Part shown: one piece after another, positions 7,640 through 16,765 of the stretch
How the letters are laid out: each line of letters opens with the position of its first letter
Position numbering within the stretch: position 1 is the stretch's first letter
Source: Methanocorpusculum parvum
GTDB taxonomy: Archaea > Halobacteriota > Methanomicrobia > Methanomicrobiales > Methanocorpusculaceae
NCBI GenBank assembly: GCA_015063085.1
Contig: SUTD01000006.1
Span: forward strand, 1-58,533
Direction: 5' to 3'
Length of the DNA stretch: 58,533 nt
Program-made: the position numbers and the translations under genes
Notes under the pieces: generated by a model
Database searches by the model: none
What the model was told of the DNA's origin: nothing
Seen by the model: only the letters and a program-made list of their open reading frames with translations

Positions 7640-7718
7640 GAGTCACTCAAGCTTCATCAGCTTGACCTAAATAAATTGTATTCGTAACTATTTATAGATT
7701 TCTTTTTATCTGAGAGAA

Positions 7719-9263
7719 ATGCCCTCCTCACATGCAGATTTATTATCTTCCGACACAAACAGATATGGTATGGCTGAAACAGATGGGGTTTCCCCCCTGT
7801 CCCTTATTCAGAAGAACAAGAAAATAAAATACATCATCCTCGGATGCGGAAGTATCGGATATAATGTCCTCGGTGAACTGCACGAATCGGATGAAAACGT
7901 TTTAGTTGTCGATTTTGACGAGAAACGCCTCGATGATTTACGCGATCACAGACACCAGGTAATGCTTGGCGACATGACTGACGAGGCGTTCTACGAAACC
8001 CTTCCGGAACCGGAGGTTGCATTTATCCTCTCTTCCAATAAAGATGCAAACCTCGCAGCAGTCCTGCATGTCAGAACACGATTCCCTGCCGCCAACATTA
8101 TCGCGCGTGCTCTGGATCCATTCTCCTCCGATCAGTTAGCAGACGCCGGTGCTGATGTCGTGCTCTACCCGCAGGTGGTTGTGGCAAAGTCTGCCGTAAA
8201 CCACATGGTAAACCTGCTTGCGGCACGTAACGCGCAGAAGCTCTACTCCATCCTTGAATCCTGGTCGGGAACGCTTGGCATCATTACGCACAAAAATCCG
8301 GATCCGGATGCAATCTCGAGTGCAATTGCATTAAGTGCAATCGCAGAGCAGGCATCCAAGGGAAAACTGAAGTGCCGTATTCTCTACGAAGGAAACATCG
8401 GACATCAGGAAAACCGTGCATTCATCAACCTCTTAGAGATTAAGATGGAGCGGTTAACCGCAGAGATTCTTGCCGAATGCGACTACACAGCATTAGTTGA
8501 CTGTGTTGCCCCCTCGATGAACAATGACCTCCCGGCTGATGCAAAGATAAATATCATCATCGATCACCACAGCACAGAAGGTGTCGAGAGAATTCATGTC
8601 CCGGATTTCATGGATATCAGACCGGATGCAGGAGCAACGGCCTCCATCTTCACTCAGTATCTGCAGGAGCTCTATCTCCCGCTCGATACCAAGCTTGCAA
8701 CCGCACTCTTCTACGGTATCCGCGCAGACACTCACGAGTTCCAGAGAAATGTCAGCCCGCAGGATTTACACAACGCAGCATTTCTCCTGCCGTACGCAGA
8801 CCGCCAGCTCTTAGAACTCGTCATGGCTCCGTCCATCTCGCAGGAGACCATCGAAGTTTTAGGTGCGGCAATCCAGAACCGTGACAGCCGTCAGGGCTAT
8901 CTCTTCTCGAATGTGGGATACGTCAGAAACCGTGATGCAATCCCGCAGGCAGCAGATCTTCTCTTAGATCTGGAAGGAGTCAGCACTGCGCTCGTCTATG
9001 GAATTACGGACACAGCAATTCTCCTGTCTGCCAGAAACAAAGACATCAGACTGCATGTCGGAGACGTCTTAAAGGAAGCGTTTGCCGGAATCCCGGGCGC
9101 TTCTGCCGGAGGACACGCAACAATGGCAGCAATGTCCATCCCGCTTCAGGCATTTTCCCTTGTTCGCGACAAGGAAGAGCTGCTCTCCATGGTCATTGAC
9201 TCGATTCTCGCCAACTTCATGAAGATTGTCGGCATTGCCGAGGACGAGGACGATGAAGACTGA
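7719..9263 (+). CDS. TrkA-N domain fused to DHH phosphoesterase
   Basis: A 514-residue two-domain protein. Residues about 36-165 form a TrkA-N/RCK nucleotide-binding domain (ILGCGSIG at 40-47, acidic VVDFD at 63-67 ending the second strand). Residues about 185-490 form a DHH/DHHA1 phosphoesterase: HKNPDPDA at 191-198, DHH at 282-284 and GGH at 464-466. Relatives hydrolyse nanoRNAs or cyclic/linear dinucleotides; the RCK part could sense NAD(H) or such a nucleotide. No membrane helix. ATG 7719 is placed 25 bases after a TATA box, suggesting a leaderless message; ATG 7770 is an alternative. The acidic C-terminus overlaps mptE. Confidence 0.88.
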   Translation: MPSSHADLLSSDTNRYGMAETDGVSPLSLIQKNKKIKYIILGCGSIGYNVLGELHESDENVLVVDFDEKRLDDLRDHRHQVMLGDMTDEAFYETLPEPEVAFILSSNKDANLAAVLHVRTRFPAANIIARALDPFSSDQLADAGADVVLYPQVVVAKSAVNHMVNLLAARNAQKLYSILESWSGTLGIITHKNPDPDAISSAIALSAIAEQASKGKLKCRILYEGNIGHQENRAFINLLEIKMERLTAEILAECDYTALVDCVAPSMNNDLPADAKINIIIDHHSTEGVERIHVPDFMDIRPDAGATASIFTQYLQELYLPLDTKLATALFYGIRADTHEFQRNVSPQDLHNAAFLLPYADRQLLELVMAPSISQETIEVLGAAIQNRDSRQGYLFSNVGYVRNRDAIPQAADLLLDLEGVSTALVYGITDTAILLSARNKDIRLHVGDVLKEAFAGIPGASAGGHATMAAMSIPLQAFSLVRDKEELLSMVIDSILANFMKIVGIAEDEDDED

Positions 9264-9882
9264 AGTCTGGGAGCCGTATTACATCAGAATCCTGGATTAC
9301 TTCGGTTTCTCCCGCGAAGATGATGAGGAGGCAGCCCGCCTCTTATCTGCCATTCTTCCGCGTGATGATATCGCGCTTTTAACAAAAACTCTTGCCGGGG
9401 CTGAGGTAATTGTTGCCGGAAACGCCCCATCCCTTCCAACCGACATCAAAAAGACGGATTTTTCCGGAAAAGTCACCATTGCAGCTGATGCTGCAGCCCG
9501 TGTGATGAAAAAAGGAGGAGTTATTCCAGACATTGTTTTTACCGACCTTGACGGCCTGGATGATGATGTTTTGGAGATGAACGAAGCCGGAACAATTCTG
9601 GCTGTTCACGCTCATGGAGACAACATGCCGCTTGTGAAATCCTGGGTTCCGAAGATGAAAGGCCCTGTTGTCGGGACAACACAGAGCACGCCGCTGTCCA
9701 ATGTTTACAACTTTGGCGGATTCTCCGATGGGGACCGCGGAGTTTTTGCCGCTCATGAACTTGGCGCTGCCTCTGTTTCCTTAATCGGGTTTGATCTGGA
9801 TGACACCTCCGTCGATCCCGTAAAGCACGGCAAACTGATGATTGCCCGAAAACTTCTCCACCTGCTTGGCCATGACATCTGA
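9253..9882 (+). CDS. mptE: 6-hydroxymethyl-7,8-dihydropterin pyrophosphokinase, archaeal type
   Basis: Archaeal MptE (DUF115 family) transfers pyrophosphate from ATP to 6-hydroxymethyl-7,8-dihydropterin in tetrahydromethanopterin synthesis. The 209-residue product shows the family signatures: VIVAGNAPSL near residue 52, the metal-binding PDIVFTDLDGL around 90-100, VHAHGDN at about 116-122, FGGFSDGDRGVF and SLIGFDLDD near the C-terminus. ATG 9253 lies inside the 3' end of the preceding gene (11-base overlap) just after GAGGACGAGG, which may act as ribosome site. The methanopterin cofactor fits a methanogen. The next gene starts inside its 3' end. Confidence 0.92.
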   Translation: MKTEVWEPYYIRILDYFGFSREDDEEAARLLSAILPRDDIALLTKTLAGAEVIVAGNAPSLPTDIKKTDFSGKVTIAADAAARVMKKGGVIPDIVFTDLDGLDDDVLEMNEAGTILAVHAHGDNMPLVKSWVPKMKGPVVGTTQSTPLSNVYNFGGFSDGDRGVFAAHELGAASVSLIGFDLDDTSVDPVKHGKLMIARKLLHLLGHDI

Positions 9883-11524
9883 GACGGTCATCATCGACGG
9901 ATATGTGGATGAACCCGCATGCTTAGGTGTCCCGCCGTACATTTCCCCCTACATCCGGACTGTTGCCGGCGTCTTAAAAGAACACGGGATACGTCCTGAG
10001 TACGTTACCATCGATCAGCTCAGAAAAGATCCGATGAGGACTGCCGCGCTTCGGGATGCCAAGCTCGTTGTGATGATTGCCGGCGTTACCGTTCCCGGAA
10101 AGTATCTTGCAGGAACTCCGGCAACACTTTTAGAGCTCCAGCAGCTTGGATTCACGTTTTCGAAGAAGACGACATCTTTTCTTGGAGGTCCGATTTCTTT
10201 CGGCTACTCGCCGGAGGGAGGGGAGGCCGCAAAGAAACAGGCTGTATCCGGCTGGACCGGAATGCTTTCCGGAGATCCGGCAGCGGCTCTGGATTCCTAT
10301 CTTTCCGGAGGAGAGCCGGAAGGTTCATTGAATTACGCAAATTTTGACCGCTGGGCAGCCCTTGGAGCAGATATTATTCGTCAGCATCCGATGTATCCAT
10401 TCGTGATGCTCGAGCTCGAGACTGCACGCGGCTGCTCCCGCTGTGTTACCGGAGGGTGTTCTTTTTGTACCGAGCCGTTCTACGGAATGCCGAGACAGCG
10501 AAACGCAGCGGGAATCTTTGCGGAAACTGCAGCATTATATGAAGCAGGAGCCCGCCACTTCCGCCTGGGAAGACAGCCGGATTTGTTAGCCTTCGGGGTT
10601 TCCGGAGGGGAGTTCCCGAAGCCGGATGCAGACAAACTGCGCACTCTCTTCTCCGGAATCAGAGAAGCAGCGCCGGAGCTTTTGACGCTTCATATCGACA
10701 ATGTAAACCCGGGAACCATCGCACGTCACGAGGATGCCGCCTGCGATGCGCTCCGGGAAATTGTTGCCGGACATACTGCAGGAGATATTGCGGCATTTGG
10801 AATCGAGTCTGCAGATCCGGCAGTGATTTCAGCAAACAATCTCAAAGGTTCGCCGGAAGCAATTTTCCGCGCGGTAGAGATTGTAAATGAAGTGGGTGCA
10901 GTCCGACGAAACGGCATTCCCGAACTGCTTCCGGGATTAAACTTCATCTCCGGACTTGCCGGAGAAACCGAGCAGACGTTTGCGGAGAACCGTGCGTTCC
11001 TGCAGAAGATTTTCGATGCAGGGCTTCTGGTCCGCAGAGTAAACATCAGACAGCTGATGCCGTTTGAGGGCACACGCGCCTATGAGGATAACACGCTTGG
11101 TAAGTTCGACAAACAATTCCATGCGTTTAAAGAAGATGTGCGGGCAAACTTCGATGTCCCGATGCTTGAACGGGTGTTCCCGGTTGGAACAGTATTTACC
11201 GATGTCTTAATCGAGGTCTCCGGCCCGGTTTCTTTTGGACGCCAGATGGGAACCTACCCGGTCTTAATCGGCATTCCGCAAAAACTTGCGGTTGGAACAG
11301 TCATTTCCTGTGCTGCTGTTTCGTACGGAGCCCGGTCTTTGACAGCACTTCCGTATCCGATTCCGGTAAACCGTCTAGCCCCTGCAGCGCTCAAATGGCT
11401 TCCGGGCGTTTCTGCAAAATCGGCAGCGAAGCTGTTGTCGAAGATGCCGTTCTCATCCGAGGAGGATTTTGTACAAGCCGTTCCCGGAGCTGCAAAGCTT
11501 TCCGGTCTGATGGATTTTTCATAA
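9872..11524 (+). CDS. Radical SAM protein, COG1031 type
   Basis: A 550-residue radical SAM enzyme of the archaeal COG1031 group, function unknown. Layout: an N-terminal region of about 170 residues resembling a B12-binding-like fold without a clear DxHxxG motif; then the Fe-S motif ETARGCSRCVTGGCSFC with Cys at 188, 191, 196 and 199 (four Cys instead of the textbook CxxxCxxC); the radical SAM barrel; and a C-terminal helix-hairpin-helix (LPGVSAKSAAKLL) typical of nucleic-acid binding. The HhH suggests an RNA or DNA substrate, as in tRNA-modifying radical SAM enzymes; this is inference. ATG 9872 overlaps mptE by 11 bases. Third gene of the operon. Confidence 0.85.
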   Translation: MTSETVIIDGYVDEPACLGVPPYISPYIRTVAGVLKEHGIRPEYVTIDQLRKDPMRTAALRDAKLVVMIAGVTVPGKYLAGTPATLLELQQLGFTFSKKTTSFLGGPISFGYSPEGGEAAKKQAVSGWTGMLSGDPAAALDSYLSGGEPEGSLNYANFDRWAALGADIIRQHPMYPFVMLELETARGCSRCVTGGCSFCTEPFYGMPRQRNAAGIFAETAALYEAGARHFRLGRQPDLLAFGVSGGEFPKPDADKLRTLFSGIREAAPELLTLHIDNVNPGTIARHEDAACDALREIVAGHTAGDIAAFGIESADPAVISANNLKGSPEAIFRAVEIVNEVGAVRRNGIPELLPGLNFISGLAGETEQTFAENRAFLQKIFDAGLLVRRVNIRQLMPFEGTRAYEDNTLGKFDKQFHAFKEDVRANFDVPMLERVFPVGTVFTDVLIEVSGPVSFGRQMGTYPVLIGIPQKLAVGTVISCAAVSYGARSLTALPYPIPVNRLAPAALKWLPGVSAKSAAKLLSKMPFSSEEDFVQAVPGAAKLSGLMDFS

Positions 11525-11558
11525 TAATCCTGTTTTTGGGATTTCTCTAAAAAAAGAA

Positions 11559-13013
11559 TTATTTCAGTTTCAGCCGGCTCTCTTTTACCAGCAGACAGAG
11601 AACAAAAGCACCTGCTGCAATTCCCATCGAGACAAAGAAACAGAGGTCGAAACCGCTCGTCAGAATGCCTGCTGCAACATCCTGCATCGGGCGGCTGACG
11701 ATGTCTGTGTGTTTTGCAATCTCCTTTACCCCGGCGATTAACAGCATATTAAAGAACGCGATACCAATCGTCATTGGGGCAAACCGCTCGAGACTGGTGA
11801 TACTTGAGACCATGCCATTCTTCTCCGGCCGGACAGAACCGAGAAGAAGCGTTGAGGCAGGCGTTGTCGTCAGTCCCACACCGAATCCAATAAGCGCTAA
11901 TCCGAGCACCACAATTCCCAGACCGGATACCGGGCTGAGTTTTGACAGAAGGAAGTAGCCTCCTGCAATCGAACCGATTCCGACTAACAGCAGAATCTTA
12001 ATCTTCCCAATCAGTTTCGCATAGAGCTGGCCTGAGAGAATTCCTGCAGTCATCATTCCAAGAGACATAATGGTGAGGATGAGACCTGACTGGAACGTTG
12101 AGAGCTGTTTTATCAGCTGCAGATAGAACGGAAGCAGATACTGGGCTCCGGCAAGCGTGAAGTACATCAGACACAGAACCACATTCAGCAGAAGGAACGA
12201 TGAATTCTTGAAGAGCGCCAAATCCAGAATTGGGGATGCCGCCTTCATCTCGCAGATGATAAAGGATGCGATACAGACAACAGCAAGTGCGATGCAGAAA
12301 AGTACAAGCGGTGAGGTCCAGCCGAGTTTGTATCCTTCGGAGAATGCGTAAAGGAGTGCTGCAAGACCGACAAAGATAAGAACCGCGCCAAGGCCGTCGA
12401 ATCCTTTGAGCGTGAACACCTTCTTTTCATCTTTTGGAAGAGCAAAGATTCCAAGAATCAGGGCGGCAATGCCTACCGGTACATTGATGTAGAAAATCCA
12501 GTTCCAGGAAAGATACTCGGTTAAGAGACCGCCAAGAGTCGGTCCAAGCGCCATACCAAGAGATGCGAAAAGGACGACAACCGACATTCCCTTCGCCCGT
12601 TCTGCTCCCTGCATATAGCGGGAAAGCATTGCCGGAGCGATGACTGTCATCATGACTCCGCCAAGAGCCTGGATTACCCGGGAGAACAGGAGTATCCCGA
12701 ATGACTCGGTAAGTTCCGGGAAGAATCCGCAGGAAAATGAACCGAACGTAAAGAGGAAAAAACCGGTGAGAAAGATTTTCCGGTATCCGATACCGTCTGT
12801 CAGTTTTCCGACCACCAGAAGAGAACCTGCCATGACAAGCAGGTATATGGTGGATACCCAGGCAACCGAGGAGCTTGGGAGATTGAAGATATCAGAAATT
12901 GTCGGAAGGGCAATATTTACAATTGTCCCGTCAAGAGAAGACATGAATGCGGCTATTGCTGAGGAGAGGATAATCAGCTTCAGCGCTTTTGCAGAGGGGG
13001 CTGCAGTATCCAT
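11559..13013 (-). CDS. MFS drug exporter, EmrB/QacA (DHA2) family
   Basis: A 484-residue integral membrane protein with about 14 hydrophobic helices, the DHA2 pattern of proton-driven multidrug exporters. Motifs: SSLDGTIVNIALPTI in helix 1 (motif D1), GKLTDGIGYRK after helix 2 (motif A), and the motif C-like ASLGMALGPTLGGLLTEYLSWNWIFYINVP. The frame is open up to 13055, but ATG 13013 lies about 26 bases after a TTTAATAG box on the minus strand and gives a normal N-terminus. It is single, divergent from a nucleotidyltransferase gene. Substrate unknown. Confidence 0.9.
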   Translation of the reverse strand: MDTAAPSAKALKLIILSSAIAAFMSSLDGTIVNIALPTISDIFNLPSSSVAWVSTIYLLVMAGSLLVVGKLTDGIGYRKIFLTGFFLFTFGSFSCGFFPELTESFGILLFSRVIQALGGVMMTVIAPAMLSRYMQGAERAKGMSVVVLFASLGMALGPTLGGLLTEYLSWNWIFYINVPVGIAALILGIFALPKDEKKVFTLKGFDGLGAVLIFVGLAALLYAFSEGYKLGWTSPLVLFCIALAVVCIASFIICEMKAASPILDLALFKNSSFLLLNVVLCLMYFTLAGAQYLLPFYLQLIKQLSTFQSGLILTIMSLGMMTAGILSGQLYAKLIGKIKILLLVGIGSIAGGYFLLSKLSPVSGLGIVVLGLALIGFGVGLTTTPASTLLLGSVRPEKNGMVSSITSLERFAPMTIGIAFFNMLLIAGVKEIAKHTDIVSRPMQDVAAGILTSGFDLCFFVSMGIAAGAFVLCLLVKESRLKLK

Positions 13014-13098
13014 GTGTTTATATTTGTGCTTTTGTCTATTAAATCTGGGCTTCACGGTTTAGTATCCTTTATTGCTTAGCCAAACCAATTATCTTTCA

Positions 13099-14025
13099 AT
13101 GAAACCGATTCGCCTGCGGGATTTTGTGATGACCGAAGACGGCTGTCTGTATGCTGTTTCCGGATATGAAAATGAAGAGCGTGCAGAGTGTGTTCTGCGC
13201 TATGTTCCAACCGAGGACGGAGATCGCATGTCTCCATGGGGTGTGCGCTATAAGAAGTATGATTTCGCGGATGCATTCGCATGGGTAAAGGAGCACAAAC
13301 CGGAGTATCTCGACCTTGTTCACCGCGTGCCGCTCTCGGATATCGTGAAGGTGTTAAAGCCTGAAGAGCAGGCGCCGTTTATTGCAGAACGCGATCCGCG
13401 TGTGGCCCGCCTTTTCTCTCACTTCGATCTTCCGGCAGGTACATACGGCTGTACGGGTTCGCTTGTTGCAGGTCTTGAGTGCGGAACTTCAGATATCGAT
13501 ATGGTTGTCTACGGTTCTGCATGGTTTACGGCACGCGAGCAGCTTATGAAAGCTGTCTCCGAAGGCAAGATTCCGTCTATGAGCGAGGAGATGTGGCAGA
13601 AGGTCTACAAGAAGCGCCAGCCGGACATCAGTTTTGATGATTTCGTACTCCACGAATCCAGAAAGTTCAACCGCGGAGAGTTTGAGGGTACATACTTTGA
13701 CCTGCTCTATTCGAGAGGTTATGATAATCTCCATTCAGTGCCGCCAATTACGTTAGGCGAGAAGACTGGCATGATGACTATCGAGGCAAAGGTAACCGAT
13801 GCTTCCTTAGCGTTCGATTCTCCGGGTATCTACAAGGTTGACCATGAGGGGATTGACATGGTCTTATCCTTCACTCACACCTACTGCGGTCAGTGCTTCA
13901 CCGGCGAGACTCTGGAGGCAAAAGGAGTTGTCGAAGAACACGGAGACCAGAAGTGGCTGATTGTCGGAACTACCCGCGAAGCACACGGCGAATACATTGT
14001 ATCCAGAACTCTTCTGGATGCCTGA
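13099..14025 (+). CDS. Predicted nucleotidyltransferase (COG1665)
   Basis: A 308-residue soluble protein with a central nucleotidyltransferase signature GSLVAGLECGTSDIDMVVYG (polymerase-beta-like GS plus DxD arrangement). Such enzymes transfer an NMP group to a protein, RNA or small molecule; the acceptor is not known. The N-terminal ~120 residues have no recognised motif, and a C-terminal ~90-residue domain with GQCFTGETLEAKGVVEE is beta-rich. The open frame begins at 13072, but ATG 13099 lies about 27 bases after a CTTTATTG box. It sits alone between the MFS gene and the DUF2089-like regulator. Confidence 0.82.
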   Translation: MKPIRLRDFVMTEDGCLYAVSGYENEERAECVLRYVPTEDGDRMSPWGVRYKKYDFADAFAWVKEHKPEYLDLVHRVPLSDIVKVLKPEEQAPFIAERDPRVARLFSHFDLPAGTYGCTGSLVAGLECGTSDIDMVVYGSAWFTAREQLMKAVSEGKIPSMSEEMWQKVYKKRQPDISFDDFVLHESRKFNRGEFEGTYFDLLYSRGYDNLHSVPPITLGEKTGMMTIEAKVTDASLAFDSPGIYKVDHEGIDMVLSFTHTYCGQCFTGETLEAKGVVEEHGDQKWLIVGTTREAHGEYIVSRTLLDA

Positions 14026-14093
14026 ACTTTTTTTCCGCAAAATTCACCAACATCTTTAATAATATTAAATCTCACATTTAATTTTGTTAAAGT

Positions 14094-14396
14094 ATGGCCG
14101 TAGAGGTTGTTCCCGACTGGATGGCGAATCTGGAGGATGAGGATGTGTCCTTCATCAAAAAATTCCTCTTAGCATCCGGCTCTTTGAAGGAGATGGCATC
14201 CCAGTACGGGGTAACGTATCCAACGGTTCGTCTCCGGCTTGACCGGCTGATTCAGAAAATCCAAATCAGCGAGAATGCAGAAGCCGACCCGTACATCGCT
14301 TTAATCAAGCGGCTTGCTGTTTCGGACAAGATTGATTTCGACACGGCGAAGATTCTGATTCATGAGTATAAGAAAACAAAGGAGGTAAAGAAATGA
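14094..14396 (+). CDS. DUF2089-like helix-turn-helix protein
   Basis: A 100-residue protein matching the C-terminal half of DUF2089: FIKKFLLASGSLKEMASQYGV followed by TYPTVRLRLDRLI, a helix-turn-helix. The N-terminal zinc ribbon found in most DUF2089 proteins is absent. It overlaps the next gene by four bases (ATGA) and is followed by two small membrane proteins, so I infer a regulator of, or with, these membrane partners. A TTTAATAATATTAAATC sequence at about 14055-14071 supplies a promoter and is itself an imperfect palindrome. Confidence 0.75.
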   Translation: MAVEVVPDWMANLEDEDVSFIKKFLLASGSLKEMASQYGVTYPTVRLRLDRLIQKIQISENAEADPYIALIKRLAVSDKIDFDTAKILIHEYKKTKEVKK

Positions 14397-14668
14397 TTCG
14401 TTTACTTATTATCGCACTGATTGCTGTCTGTGTTCTTATTCTGCAGGTTGTACTGTCAAGAACAAAGAGCAAAATCCCAGGTCTTATCATACCCGGATTA
14501 ATGATTCTTGGTTACGTGCCGTTCATGTATGCGATAACTGGAGGGCCGAACATTCTCTGGCTTATTGCAGTGATTCCAATCATCATTCTGCTTGTAATCT
14601 ATTTCATCTGCCGCAGAAAGTATCAGAATAACCAGATGGATAAGATGCGTATCCAGGATTTGGAGTGA
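14393..14668 (+). CDS. Small three-helix membrane protein, copy 1
   Basis: A 91-residue membrane protein with hydrophobic helices at about residues 3-20, 29-50 and 54-74 and a charged cytoplasmic tail ending MRIQDLE. No family recognised. It overlaps the DUF2089-like gene by four bases and is followed by a paralogue eight bases further on; both share the start pattern (LLI...VCV-LQ--LSRT-SK-PGL) and an almost identical C-terminal tail (KM-IQDLE), so they arose by tandem duplication. Confidence 0.7.
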   Translation: MIRLLIIALIAVCVLILQVVLSRTKSKIPGLIIPGLMILGYVPFMYAITGGPNILWLIAVIPIIILLVIYFICRRKYQNNQMDKMRIQDLE

Positions 14669-14675
14669 GGAGTAA

Positions 14676-14963
14676 ATGATTAATTTACTCATTGTACTGC
14701 TGATTCTGGTCTGTGTGGTTCTTCTGCAGATTTTTCTGTCAAGAACCGAGAGCAAATTGCCGGGACTGGTTCTTCCTGCGCTGTGCTTTGTGTGCAGTCT
14801 GATTGTCCCGTTCAACGCAATCGTTGCAAATGCAGCAATTATCTATGCATGGCTTATCGTAAACATCCCGACAATCATTCTGCTTCTGGTCTATTTCGTC
14901 TGCCGTCAGCAGTACAAAAAGAAGAATCAGATAGAAAAGATGAAAATTCAGGATTTGGAATAA
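14676..14963 (+). CDS. Small three-helix membrane protein, copy 2
   Basis: A 95-residue paralogue of the preceding protein with the same three-helix layout (about residues 3-20, 29-50, 56-76) and tail ending MKIQDLE. GGAG at 14667-14670 lies five bases before ATG 14676. Conservation of the short tail between the copies, while the helices have drifted, suggests that the tail is the functional contact, possibly with the upstream helix-turn-helix protein. Function unknown. Confidence 0.7.
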   Translation: MINLLIVLLILVCVVLLQIFLSRTESKLPGLVLPALCFVCSLIVPFNAIVANAAIIYAWLIVNIPTIILLLVYFVCRQQYKKKNQIEKMKIQDLE

Positions 14964-15026
14964 CCGAAAAACCCGCTTACTTTTTTTCAGAATCCAAAAA
15001 CTGTAATCAAAAAATAAAAAAAGAAA

Positions 15027-16691
15027 TTACAGTCCTTTTTCAAGAACCTTGTAGTCTACTTTGTTCATCTTGGTCATTGGGAACTTTTCGATGACGCGGA
15101 CCTCCTTCGGCTGATGCCAGCGGTTCATCTGTTCGGATGCATATGCCTTGATTTCAGCGATTGCAGCCTCTTCATTTGCGTCCTTGTCCGCTAAGGTGAC
15201 GTAGAGTTTCACACGGGTGTCTCCGTTCTTCCAGGGCATGCCGACAGCACAGACCTCAGCGATTGCCGGACACTTCTCCATTGTGTTCTCGATAATCGTC
15301 GGGTAAACGTTATATCCGTTCACTTTCAGCATTCTCTTGTATCTGGACTTGAAGATAACATTCTGTTCCTCATCGAGAGTTACCACATCTCCGGTGTGCA
15401 GCCACACAAGCCCGTCGTCATGGAGACGCATGACATCAGCCGTTGCTTCAGGGTTGTTGTAGTATCCGTCCATAAGCATCGGGCCTCTGATACAAAGCTC
15501 TCCCTCGTTTTCAGTGAGAGTGGTTGTTCCCGGCTCAACTAAACAGATTGTGTTCTTTCTAAGCGGCTTTCCCACACATCCTTCCGGGAACTCCTCGTAT
15601 CCGAGTTTTGTCAGAAGACATGCACCGCATGCTTCGGTTAAACCGTATCCCGGGAGGAACTGCGTGTTCATAATCGCATTATATCTTGCAACAAGCTCCG
15701 GAGACACTTTGTCTCCGCCGGAAACCATGTGCTTGATAAATGAGAGGTCATGGTCTTTTAAGAGCGGATACATGCGCTCGAACATGGCCGGAACACCTGC
15801 AATGATTTCGATTTTCTCCTTGAGGATTGTACTGGCACACTTCTTGGTATCGAAGTTCGGCATCAGAACAGCACGCATACCGCCGGAAAGCGGGGCATGG
15901 ATAACAATCGAGAGACCGAATGCGTGGAAGACCGGAAGAACGGAGAGGAATGCGATTCCGATGTGCGGGGCGTTGTCGAGCTTCTCTAAAATCATCTCGG
16001 AAGTTGAAGCATTGACTGCCGCATTCGAGAGAACAACACCCTTCGGATCACCGGTAGTTCCTCCTGTGTACATAATGGCTGCCGTGTCTTCGGCTTTCAT
16101 TGTGTCGGCAGGCAGTTTTCCGCCGTCTTTTAAGAATGCCTTTCCTGCATCGAAGATGTCAGTCCAGCGGACGGATTCTTTGGACTTCTCGATTTTGCGG
16201 TTTAAGAATTTGTAACCGTAGCGGAGCACGAATCCTTTTGGAGATTTCGGGAAGTAGGTTGTGGTATCACAGGTGATAATTTTTGCACCAAGTCCTTCGC
16301 AGAGTTTTTCGTTCTGGTCGAATGCGAGGATGAAGCGGCTGTCTGTGAGTTTTACGCAGTACTCAAGCTCCTGGCGGGTTGAGAGCGGGTGTACCAGGTT
16401 ACATACTGCACCAAGTCTGTTTACTGCGTATACGGAAATTACGCACTGCGGGATGTTTGGGAGAAAGATTGTAACGTAATCTCCCTTCTTTACACCCTCT
16501 TTTGCAAGTCCTGCGGCGAATGCATGGATTGAATCCATCAGCTCCTGATAGGAAATTCTGGTGTCAAAGTACCAGAGTGCTTCTGCCTGCGGGGTGCCGT
16601 GATTATATCCGTAGCAGAACATGCTGTAAAGCGAGCGAAGGGTTTCTTCTGAGTATTCGAATTTAGTGATAGAGTCATCCCGGTAAACCAT
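15027..16691 (-). CDS. Acyl-CoA synthetase (AMP-binding), paralogue 1
   Basis: A 554-residue AMP-forming acyl/aryl-CoA ligase of the FadD type: activates a carboxylic acid with ATP and transfers it to CoA. Motifs: P-loop YTGGTTGDPKG near residue 195, the PGYGLTEACGA adenine-binding segment, the hinge YKRMLKVNGYNVYP, and the C-terminal catalytic Lys region TKMNKVDYKVLE. The start at 16691 follows a GGAG ribosome site at about 16701-16704; the frame is open to 16733. Clearly paralogous along its length to the gene at 18699-20378. As archaeal membrane lipids lack fatty acids, the substrate is an open question (branched-chain, aryl or scavenged acids). Confidence 0.9.
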   Translation of the reverse strand: MVYRDDSITKFEYSEETLRSLYSMFCYGYNHGTPQAEALWYFDTRISYQELMDSIHAFAAGLAKEGVKKGDYVTIFLPNIPQCVISVYAVNRLGAVCNLVHPLSTRQELEYCVKLTDSRFILAFDQNEKLCEGLGAKIITCDTTTYFPKSPKGFVLRYGYKFLNRKIEKSKESVRWTDIFDAGKAFLKDGGKLPADTMKAEDTAAIMYTGGTTGDPKGVVLSNAAVNASTSEMILEKLDNAPHIGIAFLSVLPVFHAFGLSIVIHAPLSGGMRAVLMPNFDTKKCASTILKEKIEIIAGVPAMFERMYPLLKDHDLSFIKHMVSGGDKVSPELVARYNAIMNTQFLPGYGLTEACGACLLTKLGYEEFPEGCVGKPLRKNTICLVEPGTTTLTENEGELCIRGPMLMDGYYNNPEATADVMRLHDDGLVWLHTGDVVTLDEEQNVIFKSRYKRMLKVNGYNVYPTIIENTMEKCPAIAEVCAVGMPWKNGDTRVKLYVTLADKDANEEAAIAEIKAYASEQMNRWHQPKEVRVIEKFPMTKMNKVDYKVLEKGL

Positions 16692-16765
16692 ACGAAATCT
16701 CCAGTTGTGTATAATAATTTCTCGTATGTACAAATAGAAGTTGTGCTGAGATTGTGGAAAAAAGA

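Noticed and set aside
15514-16215. 233-codon plus-strand frame opposite acyl-CoA synthetase 1
   Set aside because: Antisense shadow; the same position opposite paralogue 2 (19144-19677) also stays open, which shows that this follows from the codon pattern of the enzyme.
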